A stretch of DNA of 16,588 nucleotides from UMGS1783 sp900555065 (GTDB lineage: Bacteria > Bacillota > Clostridia > Oscillospirales > UMGS1783), in the NCBI GenBank assembly GCA_937991645.1, contig CALKPL010000043.1:1-16588 (forward strand). Reading direction: 5' to 3'. Made by a program: the position numbers and the translations under genes. Every line of letters starts with the position of its first letter. The stretch's first letter is position 1. The notes beneath the pieces are model-generated. The model searched no databases. It saw only the letters and a list, made by a program, of their open reading frames with translations, and was not told where the DNA came from. Positions 1 to 8,100 of this stretch are shown here, piece after piece.

Positions 1-165
1 ATGCCGGTGGACTTTATTCAGGGGATGATTTACATCTTTGTCCGGGCCTGCGTCCGCTATGCGATGTTCGAGGACGAGGAATATATGGAATTACAGCTGG
101 ATGCGAACCGCACTTCGCTGAGGCTGTTTGCAATACAAAGCAATTTTAAGGAGGTAGACTTATAA
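1..165 (+). CDS. C-terminal fragment of an unidentified protein (possibly a TetR-type regulator)
   Basis: An open frame runs from the window edge to a TAA stop and encodes 54 residues; the 5' part of the gene lies outside the window, so the ATG at base 1 is probably internal. The fragment is an amphipathic, aromatic-rich stretch (motifs FIQGMIYIFVRAC and FEDEEYMELQ) ending in a short charged tail. It loosely resembles the last ligand-domain helices of TetR-type regulators, but this is a weak impression and no DNA-binding part is visible. Its last codons contain the AAGGAGG that serves the next gene, and its stop overlaps that gene's probable start, so the two are likely translationally coupled. 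Confidence 0.5.
   Translation: MPVDFIQGMIYIFVRACVRYAMFEDEEYMELQLDANRTSLRLFAIQSNFKEVDL
148..164 (+). promoter_or_regulatory. Ribosome binding site that points to an ATA start
   Basis: AAGGAGG at 148-154 is followed after 7 nt by ATA (162-164), in frame with the surface protein. No ATG, GTG or TTG lies at a suitable distance; the next conventional start in frame is GTG 195, 40 nt away. The ATA overlaps the TAA stop of the preceding frame (ATAA), exactly as an ATGA overlap would. Confidence 0.6.
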
Positions 166-1886
166 AACATAAAACACACAGGCGAACACTGGCAGTGATT
201 CTATCCATACTGCTCATCATTGGTTTAATGCCCACCACAGCATCGGCGGAAAATTCCACAGGGATCAAGGTAAATGGTGTGGCCATTCTCAACGCCCCCA
301 ATTATACGGTAGAATGCGGGGACGGCACAGCGGTATATGATCCGTCCGCCAATGTACTGACGTTGGAGAATGCGACAATAACGCGCACGGATACCACAAT
401 CCCGATTTCGTTTTATGGAGGAGATTTGACAATCCTTTTAAAAGGCACAAATACGATCACGACTCCTGACGGCGGAATCGTCGGATATCGTGGAAATGTC
501 ATATTTAAGAGTGAGGGAACCGGAAACCTGACCATCAATTCTTCCGGTCTGTTCGGGGTCTATTGTGACGATAATGCGGATACTTCAGGACATATTACGG
601 TTGACGGGGCAACCCTGAACATCAACACAACAAGCGACGATGCCCAGGGCCTCCACGCGTTAAGAACGGCGTCTATCAAAAACAACGCCAATGTCACGCT
701 TACAGGGGCCGGAACGCAATATTTTTGCATTTACGCGGAAGAAGACCTGTCAATTACCGACAGTACCGTTACTGCAAATCTCAATTCGGCAGATGGCGGA
801 AACACTATCGTTAGCTATGGGAGCATTTCTATTGAGCACTCCACTGTGAATGTAACTACGATGGCCAACAATATTGCACTTGCCGCGATAAACGGACTTT
901 CCATTTCGGACAGTAGCCAGGTAACCGTAACAAACAATGGAAATGCGAGCGCAGTTTATACGCCTCAGAATCTGACCATAAGCGATTCCACCCTCATAGC
1001 GAAAAGTCCACAAATAAGCGTACGAAACAACGGCGCAATGCGCATTGTAAACAGCAAGGTCGAAGCGACCTGCACCGAAGACCCTGTTACGGATAGCCTG
1101 TATTCGAAAGATACGATTTCTATTGAAGGAAATTCCGATGTCCTTGCCATAGGTAAAATTTCTGCAGAAAACGGAGTGTCCATCGTTCCCTCTTCCGAAA
1201 CATTCATGGATATCAAAGTGGGAATGAAAGAAAACGGTGAAGAGGGAACAAGTCATTTTGACGCCTCTCCCTATAAAGAACCGACGGCATTGAGCGGCTT
1301 GAGTGAATATACCTATGTGCATATCCTGAAGCATGCTCACATCTATGATCAGGACGTAGTTTCCGATACTTATAAAGCAAGTGACGCCACCTATGAGCAA
1401 CCTGCATCCTACTATAAATCCTGCGTGTGTGGAGCCAAGGGAACCGAAACCTTTACAAGCGGTGAGGCGCTTGAGCCTGTAATTATAGCCGGCGCAAACG
1501 GCACATGGCAGAAAGGCGCAGAAGACGGGCTTTCCTTTACGTCCAACGCGGCCTTTGCGGATTTTGTAAAAGTACAGGTGGACGGCAAAGACCTTGCCGC
1601 TTCCGATTATGAGGTCGAAGAAGGCGGCACCATCGTAACCTTAAAGGCTTCCTATCTGGAGACGCTTTCGGTCGGAAAACACACGCTTGCCATTGTTTCC
1701 GATACGGGCACGGCCACAACGGAGTTTACGATCCAGGCGGCTACCGTCGCCGATGATATACAGTCTCCGGAAACCGGCGATAATAGCAACATTGCGCTTT
1801 GGATAGCGGTTATGCTGGCAGCCGGCGCAGGTTTGACCGCAACAATTTACCGCAGAAGGCGTTCTTGCGGCACAAGGGAATATTAA
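162..1886 (+). CDS. Secreted sortase-anchored surface protein with beta-helix-like body and X2-like module
   Basis: A cell-wall-attached extracellular protein, 574 residues from the start chosen here. The signal peptide has a basic n-region (KHKTHRR), a hydrophobic core and a TTASA cleavage site. Residues about 55-350 are short Ser/Thr/Asn-rich beta-strand repeats (SISDSSQVTV, TISDSTLIAK) like a right-handed parallel beta-helix or DUF4353-like carbohydrate-binding region. Residues about 393-431 hold the HIYDQ...CVCGAKGTET segment common in gut Firmicutes surface proteins, and about 442-524 an X2-like Ig module. The C-terminus is SPETGD (from 535), a membrane segment and RRRR. The start is placed at ATA 162, 7 nt after AAGGAGG; the conventional alternative is GTG 195, which lacks a Shine-Dalgarno site and deletes the basic n-region. 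Function is probably glycan binding or adhesion (inference). No sortase gene is in the window. Confidence 0.85.
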   Translation: MKHKTHRRTLAVILSILLIIGLMPTTASAENSTGIKVNGVAILNAPNYTVECGDGTAVYDPSANVLTLENATITRTDTTIPISFYGGDLTILLKGTNTITTPDGGIVGYRGNVIFKSEGTGNLTINSSGLFGVYCDDNADTSGHITVDGATLNINTTSDDAQGLHALRTASIKNNANVTLTGAGTQYFCIYAEEDLSITDSTVTANLNSADGGNTIVSYGSISIEHSTVNVTTMANNIALAAINGLSISDSSQVTVTNNGNASAVYTPQNLTISDSTLIAKSPQISVRNNGAMRIVNSKVEATCTEDPVTDSLYSKDTISIEGNSDVLAIGKISAENGVSIVPSSETFMDIKVGMKENGEEGTSHFDASPYKEPTALSGLSEYTYVHILKHAHIYDQDVVSDTYKASDATYEQPASYYKSCVCGAKGTETFTSGEALEPVIIAGANGTWQKGAEDGLSFTSNAAFADFVKVQVDGKDLAASDYEVEEGGTIVTLKASYLETLSVGKHTLAIVSDTGTATTEFTIQAATVADDIQSPETGDNSNIALWIAVMLAAGAGLTATIYRRRRSCGTREY

Positions 1887-1892
1887 AGCATT

Positions 1893-1926
1893 ACAGCGCA
1901 GAGGGATTCCCTCTGCGCTGTTTTTT
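1893..1926 (+). terminator. Intrinsic terminator of the surface protein gene
   Basis: A perfect inverted repeat (ACAGCGCAGAGGG / CCCTCTGCGCTGT, 13 bp, 3-nt loop ATT) is followed directly by a run of T residues (1921-1926). It sits 6 bp after the TAA stop. This is a textbook strong rho-independent terminator. Confidence 0.93.
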
Positions 1927-1993
1927 CGCTCGCAGGCGTAGAATATAGAGGCTGAAAAAGCCTGATTTCAAGCCGTTTTAGGATGTAAACCTT

Positions 1994-2021
1994 GAGGGGC
2001 AAGGTGTTGACCTTGCCCCTC
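1994..2021. terminator. Second hairpin in the convergent intergenic region, possible terminator
   Basis: A perfect 12-bp stem (GAGGGGCAAGGT / ACCTTGCCCCTC) with a 4-nt loop lies between two convergent genes. On the plus strand it is followed by GATTTTGCG, a weak T-tract, and on the minus strand by AAGGTTTACA, without one. It may be a back-up terminator or an mRNA 3'-end structure for the minus-strand GH36 gene. The rest of 1887-2127 contains only a small AGGCT/AGCCT hairpin (1949-1963) and no credible gene. Confidence 0.45.
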
Positions 2022-2127
2022 GATTTTGCGTTTGAACGTGCTACGGACTCACTTTCGCAGCTTTCCCATTGTTTCATTCTTATACGAAGATCGTTCACGC
2101 GCAGGACAGAATCCGGACTCGTAATCG

Positions 2128-4173
2128 TTAATTCTTCGTAATGAAGATGAGCATAGAGGAACGGGCTCTCTCCATTGTCAGCACAAGTCCGTTCTCCATA
2201 AGTATTTTGCCGGAGCCGGTGACGACTTCGCCGGTATCCGCGTTTTCCACAGTGTATTCGGCATCCGGATCCAGGCCCTTGAGGGCTAATGTCATGGTCG
2301 ACTCATCCGACTGCCTCGGCCGGAACGCCAGCAAGTACCCTTCGCCCGTCTCAGGCTTGTAGTACATGATCGAGCTGTTGGCCGTTTTATAGTCTTCGGG
2401 GTTGGCGAGCATATAATAATCGCCGCCCATCAGCGCGCGGCAGCGCTGGTACTGCTCAAGCATGGTGTTGATCCAGTTGCTGTTGCTCCAGGACCAGCCG
2501 ATCGTCATGCCGTTGGCCATAACGGAACGGAACTCATACGAATCGTCCATACCCTCCGTACTCGAGCCCGTCGCGCTGATGGGCACCCAGTAGTTGAGGT
2601 ATGCGTTCTGGCTGCGGATTGCCTCCGTATTGCTCTCCTGCCCGTTGACCGGGTAGTCGGTCCGCCACAGCGGCGCGGAGATCTTCATCATCTCTATGTC
2701 GATTCGCCTGCCGCCGGACGCGCAGTTGTCGATCATCAGGCCAGGGTTGCGCTCGCGCAGCGTGTTGAGGAACCGGTAGAGATTGGTGATATACTTGATC
2801 TCGGTCATGCCCTTGCGGTTCTCTTCGTCGTTATTGATCCAGCGGGTATACGGTTCGCAGTTGAAGTCCTGCCTGTACCAGGTCATGCCGTATTCCTTGA
2901 TCTTGCCGTCCATGTATTCGATCAGGTAGTCGGCCGCTTCGTCGTTGGACAAATCGTACAGATAAAACGCCGCGCCCGGACCGTACAGCATATAATCCAT
3001 ATGCTCTTCCACCCAGTCGGTTTCGCGCATTGCGCGCTCCGGCTCAAACCAGAGCAGGAATTCCTTGCCGTTGGGAACCAGCATATCGGATATGGGCTTC
3101 ATGCCGTCCGGATACAGGCTTGGGATATGATCCCAGCTTCCCGCCGCGTTATACCAGCTCATGTCGTATGTATCGACGGAAATGTCCGATTCGTCGCCAT
3201 ACCAGCCGGCGTCAATCCAGACGCCGTCGTACAACAGCCCCTGCCGGTTCACCGTTTCCAGCGCGGACATGATGGTACTGGCAGGAGTGGAGCCCCAGAA
3301 GTTCAGGAATACGGGCAGCTCATACTCGAGGTTGCCCTCCTCGTCGCGCGGGGAGTACTCGGCGAACATAAGGTGCCGCCAGGTCTGGTGCCCGTCGTCC
3401 GCGCTGCCTTCAAAGAACAGCAGGGCGATGGACGGGGTGCGCATGCTCTCGCCCGCGTACAGGCTGATATTCGTCTTGCTCATGCCGGCCGTCATCTGTA
3501 CTTTCTGATCGGAGACCGAAAATGTGGACGTCCACTGCCCGGTCCAGCCGATTGCGCCGACAAGACCGCCCTGCTCCGTCACAATATCGAAGAAAGGCAT
3601 GGTGCCGCAGGCCGAACGCCCGCCGTTGGAGCCAAGGGTAACGGGTTCGCCGGAAAGATCGGCGCTGAGCAGCTTGAAATCGTCCTCCGTTGCGTTCGCG
3701 CCGTTGGGATAGCGCAGTTCAGGCACCGCGCCCGTATACGCGAAAGGCGCGTCCAGCGCCTGGATATTGCTAATAATCGGGGAATCGGCGCTGTTCTGAT
3801 TTTCAAAGTTGATCACCCAGTCCACAGCCTCGAAATCCTTATAGAGGAGGATATCCGCTTTGGCGACGACTTTGTCTTCCGTCTGCGTATAGGTCAGGGT
3901 GACAAGCTTGTTGCCGGCCTCGTCGGTGCTTTCATCGACCGACTTATCCCAGCCGCCGATGAATTCATGGAAAGCCTGCCCGTCGTATTCAAACGAGAAC
4001 AGCGTGTTGGCTTCGATCTGTTCGTTTACCCACGCTTCGGCAAGGCCGGACGCCGCATTGTCCGAACCCGAGCCGGAGCCGGATGTGATTTCGCCCGTTT
4101 CGCCCGCGCAGCCGAACACAGGCAATAGCATCACTGCGCATAGTAAAAGCGCCAGAATTCTTTTCATGTTCAT
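2128..4173 (-). CDS. Lipoprotein GH36-family alpha-galactosidase-like glycosidase
   Basis: Likely hydrolyses alpha-galactosyl (or alpha-N-acetylgalactosaminyl) ends of glycans outside the cell. It has 681 residues. A lipoprotein signal peptide (MNMKRILALLLCAVMLLPVF) leads to Cys22 and a Gly/Ser linker, so it should be tethered to the outer membrane face. An N-terminal beta-sandwich (about 50-280) precedes a TIM barrel with family hallmarks: GVWIDAGWYG (Asp321), LLWFEPERA (372-381), WYRQDFN (Asp436, expected nucleophile), DNCASGGRR (482-490) and LWRTDYP (Asp506, expected acid/base). The end (about 610-681) fits the usual C-terminal beta domain. Both catalytic Asp residues appear intact. The start is ATG 4173, preceded by AGGGAG with 7-nt spacing. 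It is the last gene of the minus-strand cluster, 106 bp after the single-repeat membrane protein. Exact substrate specificity cannot be read from sequence. Confidence 0.88.
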   Translation of the reverse strand: MNMKRILALLLCAVMLLPVFGCAGETGEITSGSGSGSDNAASGLAEAWVNEQIEANTLFSFEYDGQAFHEFIGGWDKSVDESTDEAGNKLVTLTYTQTEDKVVAKADILLYKDFEAVDWVINFENQNSADSPIISNIQALDAPFAYTGAVPELRYPNGANATEDDFKLLSADLSGEPVTLGSNGGRSACGTMPFFDIVTEQGGLVGAIGWTGQWTSTFSVSDQKVQMTAGMSKTNISLYAGESMRTPSIALLFFEGSADDGHQTWRHLMFAEYSPRDEEGNLEYELPVFLNFWGSTPASTIMSALETVNRQGLLYDGVWIDAGWYGDESDISVDTYDMSWYNAAGSWDHIPSLYPDGMKPISDMLVPNGKEFLLWFEPERAMRETDWVEEHMDYMLYGPGAAFYLYDLSNDEAADYLIEYMDGKIKEYGMTWYRQDFNCEPYTRWINNDEENRKGMTEIKYITNLYRFLNTLRERNPGLMIDNCASGGRRIDIEMMKISAPLWRTDYPVNGQESNTEAIRSQNAYLNYWVPISATGSSTEGMDDSYEFRSVMANGMTIGWSWSNSNWINTMLEQYQRCRALMGGDYYMLANPEDYKTANSSIMYYKPETGEGYLLAFRPRQSDESTMTLALKGLDPDAEYTVENADTGEVVTGSGKILMENGLVLTMERARSSMLIFITKN

Positions 4174-4229
4174 TTCTAATCTCCCTGTTGAGTTATTTCC
4201 GCTCCCGCGGTAATGCCGATCGATGAACC

Positions 4230-4264
4230 GGGCCGGCGGCAGCCATTTTTTATGCCGCCGGCCC
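4230..4264 (-). other. GC-rich hairpin between the single-repeat protein and GH36 genes
   Basis: A perfect 12-bp inverted repeat (GGGCCGGCGGCA / TGCCGCCGGCCC) encloses an 11-nt loop. It lies 15 bp after the stop of the 288-residue protein and upstream of the GH36 start. In the minus-strand transcript it is not followed by a U-run (GGTTCATCG), so it is a poor intrinsic terminator. It could be an mRNA processing or stability element that sets different expression for the two genes. Confidence 0.6.
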
Positions 4265-4279
4265 CTTGCTGTTCGCGGT

Positions 4280-5146
4280 TTACTCCGGCTTATCCGCAGA
4301 CTCCGGCTTGTTTTTCTTTTTGCCGGCCGCTATATAGACGATCAGACCGACAATCACAAGGACCAGAACGCCGCCGATGATATAATATATTGTGTAATCG
4401 GCCGACGGCGCGGGCGCTATGGCCTCGGCGTCCGTATCGGATGACGCGGAGGCGGACGCGGAGGAAGAAGATGCGGAGGAAATCGACGCGATTTGCGTCT
4501 CGCCAATCGCTATGGTCGGGTTGCCGGAACCGGTCGCGCCCTGCGCGCCCTGCCCGTCTTCGCCGCTCGGCAGCACATAGTCGTCGTCCACCTCAATTTC
4601 GGCGTACAGGCCGTCCCACCAACCAGCCTTCTGCCGGGTGGCGTTGAGCTCCGTTTCACCGTCAAGAGTCGTGACGTTGTTGATCTTGCCATTGCCGATC
4701 CCCTCGTCGCCGTACGGGACTTCTTCCAGGCAGAACATGACTTTGCACCAGCTCCAGCCCGCGGCCTCGCCCTCAAAATTGAAAATCTCATCAAGAGTCA
4801 TAAACCCGAACAGGTTGCTCTCGTTCATGGTCCAGAGAATCGTATCCTGCGACCCGTTCGCAAAATCCCAGCTACCTTCAAACTGCATCGGGATGCCTTC
4901 GTTTTCATTGCCGTCCCATTGCAGATTCTGATCTTCATCCGTATAGCGGACGGCCATAAACGGGCCGCGGTTTTCCTCGCGCAGGTTTACCGCGATCGGT
5001 TCGGAAAACTCCAGTGCGATCTGCGTGTCGTTGATCTTTACCGCGCGTGTAAGCGTCAGTTCATCGGCGGCGCCCGCGGGCAGCGTCAGCCCCAGCGCGA
5101 GCACGGCTACAGCGAGTATGGCAAGCCATTTTTTCAAGCCTTTCAT
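4280..5146 (-). CDS. Membrane-anchored surface protein with a single copy of the cluster's repeat domain
   Basis: I do not recognise a named family. The 288-residue protein has an N-terminal signal peptide (MKGLKKWLAILAVAVLALGL...PAGAA), one copy of the approximately 155-residue domain found eight times in the neighbour (residues 28-189; LEFSEP, PFMAVRYTDED, LQWDG, GSWDFA, MFCLEE), a low-complexity Ser/Ala linker (about 221-236), one membrane helix (about 254-274) and a short basic tail (KKKNKPES). It should therefore display one domain outside the membrane on a flexible stalk. The start is ATG 5146 with GGGAGG 5-6 nt upstream. It lies 18 bp after the 1319-residue protein, so the two are almost certainly cotranscribed and probably act together. 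Confidence 0.85.
   Translation of the reverse strand: MKGLKKWLAILAVAVLALGLTLPAGAADELTLTRAVKINDTQIALEFSEPIAVNLREENRGPFMAVRYTDEDQNLQWDGNENEGIPMQFEGSWDFANGSQDTILWTMNESNLFGFMTLDEIFNFEGEAAGWSWCKVMFCLEEVPYGDEGIGNGKINNVTTLDGETELNATRQKAGWWDGLYAEIEVDDDYVLPSGEDGQGAQGATGSGNPTIAIGETQIASISSASSSSASASASSDTDAEAIAPAPSADYTIYYIIGGVLVLVIVGLIVYIAAGKKKNKPESADKPE
4580..5065 (-). repeat. Ninth, stand-alone copy of the ~155-residue surface repeat domain
   Basis: This segment encodes residues 28-189 of the 288-residue protein. It follows the same order of landmarks as the eight tandem copies upstream: FSEP, PFMA-R--DED-NLQW-G, P-QF-GSW-FA, T-LWT, MFC-EE, G-I-N-T--DGE. It is most like repeats 1 and 8 in having LTLT...ND or QFxGTW/GSW forms and a WDGLY/WDGAY ending. 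Confidence 0.8.
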
Positions 5147-5164
5147 AGGTTCCTCCCATTTATA

Positions 5165-8100
5165 TTAAAGTAAGTCCATCATGGCCCGGAGGCGCTTTTT
5201 CCTGAGTATTGCAAGGGATACGCCGCAGGCTGCCATCACGGAAGCAATGCTCGTGAAGAGCCAGACGTTCGCGTCCACGGTGAAGGGGTTGTAGCCCATG
5301 TCAATGGCAACGCGGACGTATGCGCCGTCCCACGCGCCATCGGCGGAATTTTTATTGGCGTAGAGCATGGTCCCGTACGCGTTCGTGATATTGCTGATGG
5401 CCCAGTGGTTGGTATCGTTTTCATCCCGGAACGGTTTTTCCTCTATGCAGAAACGGGTTCTGTAGCCGCTGTACTGTTCCATGGCGCCTTCGCGGTTGAT
5501 GATCTCCGCCACGCTGGACACGTTTACCGGGTGCCCCTGATCGTTGAGCGTCCATATGATACGGTCATGATCCGCGTCGGCAAATTTCCATGTGCCGCTA
5601 AACTGGATCGGCGTGCCTTCGTTCACGGCGCCTTCCCACTGCAGGTTGTTCAGCTCATCCACGATGCGCAGCGCCATGAACGGCGATCCCGTCACCCGAA
5701 TGGGCGCCGAGAATTCGATCATGATTTCCTTATCCGAATAGGCGATGGCCCGCGTGATATAGAAGGACGGATAGTACGGCGTCGCGTCCACATAGACGCC
5801 GTCAAGACCCATGCTCGGCTTGTTCGCGTACAGCTGTTCGCCCGTCGCTATGCTTCTGATGTTGTCGATCGTGCCCGGATACATATTCCCCGCATCCGGA
5901 TCAAGCAAGACTTCCTCAATACAGAACTTGGTGTTCAGATGCCGGTAGCCCCATGCGTTGCCGGTGCGGTTGATGATGTCGGTAACGTTGTCGACCGGGA
6001 TGAAGAACCCGCCGCCGTTGAGGGTCCAGATGATGGCGTCTTTCTTATCGCTCTCATACGCCCAGGTGCCGTAGAACTGCATGGGATCGCTCTTCTCGGG
6101 CTCGCCCGTCCATTGCAGCTGGTTGTTGTCGTCCACAAAACGCAGCGCCATGAACGGGTCGCCGACAATATCTACCGGCTCGGAGAACTGGACGCGCAGC
6201 TTGTCGGGGCTGATGGCGCGCACTTCGGTGATGGAAAGGTTGGGCTCGTACGGCTCTACCGGCAGATAGACGCGCTCATAGAACCCGGAGGTGTTCGGCG
6301 TGTTCGCGTACAGCTTCTCGCCGGTCGCGCGGCTTGTAATATTGTCGATTACGCCGAATTCGGCGTCGTAGTCCTCCGCGAGCAGTTCTTCAATGCAGAA
6401 CATGGTCCTAAACTCGGAGAAATCCGCCAGCGCGCCGGTACGGTTGATCGCGTCGTTCATACTGGCGAGAATACCGTTGTGCAGCGTCCAGATAATGGAG
6501 GTGCGGTCGGAATTCTCATATTTCCAGCTGCCGCTCCACTGCAGCGGCTCGCTGCCTTCTGCTTCCGGCTCGCCCGTCCACTGCAGGTTGTTGTTTTCGT
6601 CGACCAGGCGCAGCGCCATGAACGGTTCGCCGCTGATATTGACCGGCTCGGTGAACGTGATGCGCAGCTGATAGGCGCTGACCGGCTCCACGCTCTCTAT
6701 GAACAGGCTGTTCTGAAACGGTTTGACCGGCACATAAACGCGCTCATAGACCCCGGATGCGTTCGGTTTGTTCGCGGGCAGCTTCTCGCCGGTCGCAACG
6801 CTCGTGATATCGTCCATCAGGCCGAATTCGGCGTCGTAGCCCTCGTCCAGAAGCTCCTCTATGCAGAACATGGTCTTATACTGCGCATAGGCGGCATAGT
6901 CGCCCGTGCGATTGATGAAGTCGTTGATATTGGATACCTGACCCGAGTGGGCTTTCCATATGATGGAGTCGTGGTTTTCGTCCGCGTATTGCCAGGAGCC
7001 GCTGATCTGCAGCGGCGTGCTGCCCTCGGCTTCCGGCACGCCTTCCCACTGCAGGTTGTTGTACTCGTCCACGATGCGCAGCGCCATGAACGGGTTGCCG
7101 ATTTCGACAGGCTCGGAGAACGTGATCCGCAGTTTCGCAGTGCTGATGGTGGACACGCTCTTGATGGACAGGCTGGTCTCAAACGCCTCCACCGGCATAT
7201 AGACACGCTCATAGAAGCCGGAGGAGTTGGGCGTGTTTGCGAACAGCTTTTCGCCCGTCGCCGCGCTCATGATATCGTCGATTACGCCGAATTCTGCGGC
7301 GTAGGCCGGATCGAGATCCTCCTCTATGCAGAACATGGTCTTATACTGCGCATAGGCGGCATAGTCGCCCGTGCGATTGATAAAGTCGTTGATACTGAAA
7401 ACCTGACCCGGGTCGGCCTGCCATATGATGGAGTCCTGATTCTCGTCCGCATATTTCCAGGAGCCGCTGATCTGCAGCGGTAAACTGCCTTCCGCATCGG
7501 GTTCGCCCGTCCACTGCAGATTGTTGTTCTCATCCACGATGCGCAGCGCCATGAACGGGTTGCCGATTTCGACCGGCTCCGTGAACGTGATCTGCAGCCT
7601 GGTGGTGCTGACGGTGGACACGCTCTCTACAAACAGGCTGGGTTCGAACGACGCAACGCTCACGTATACGCCGTCGCGGCCCAGGCTCGGCTTGTTCGCG
7701 TACAGTCGCTCGCCGGAGGTCTCGCCGATGATATTGTCTATGGCGCCGGGCTCGAGGTTGCCTGCATCGGTCGTGGGGATTTCCTCAATGCAGAACATGG
7801 TCAGATATTGTGAAAAGGCGGCGTAATCCCCCGTGCGATTGATGAAGTCGCTGGTACTGGAAACCTGATTCGCATGGGCCTGCCATATGATGGAGTCATG
7901 GTTTTCGTCCGCGTATTCCCAGGAACCGCTGACCTGCAGCGGCGTTTCGCCGGACCACTGCAGATTGTTGTTCGCATCCACAATGCGCAGCGCCATGAAC
8001 GGGCTGCCGCTGAACTCGACAGGTTCGGTGAACGTGACCCGCAGCCTGGCGGAGCTGATGGCGGACACGCTCTTGATCTGGCAGGGGCTCTCCACTGGCG

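Noticed and set aside
1883..2098. 71-codon minus-strand frame in the convergent gap
   Set aside because: It covers both hairpins including a clear terminator, has no ribosome site and no recognisable motif.
5405..7483. Long plus-strand open frame (692 codons) opposite the repeat protein
   Set aside because: It is antisense to the eight-repeat gene, lacks a ribosome site and signal, and its own internal repetition simply mirrors the repeats; codon bias of the minus strand explains the open frame.
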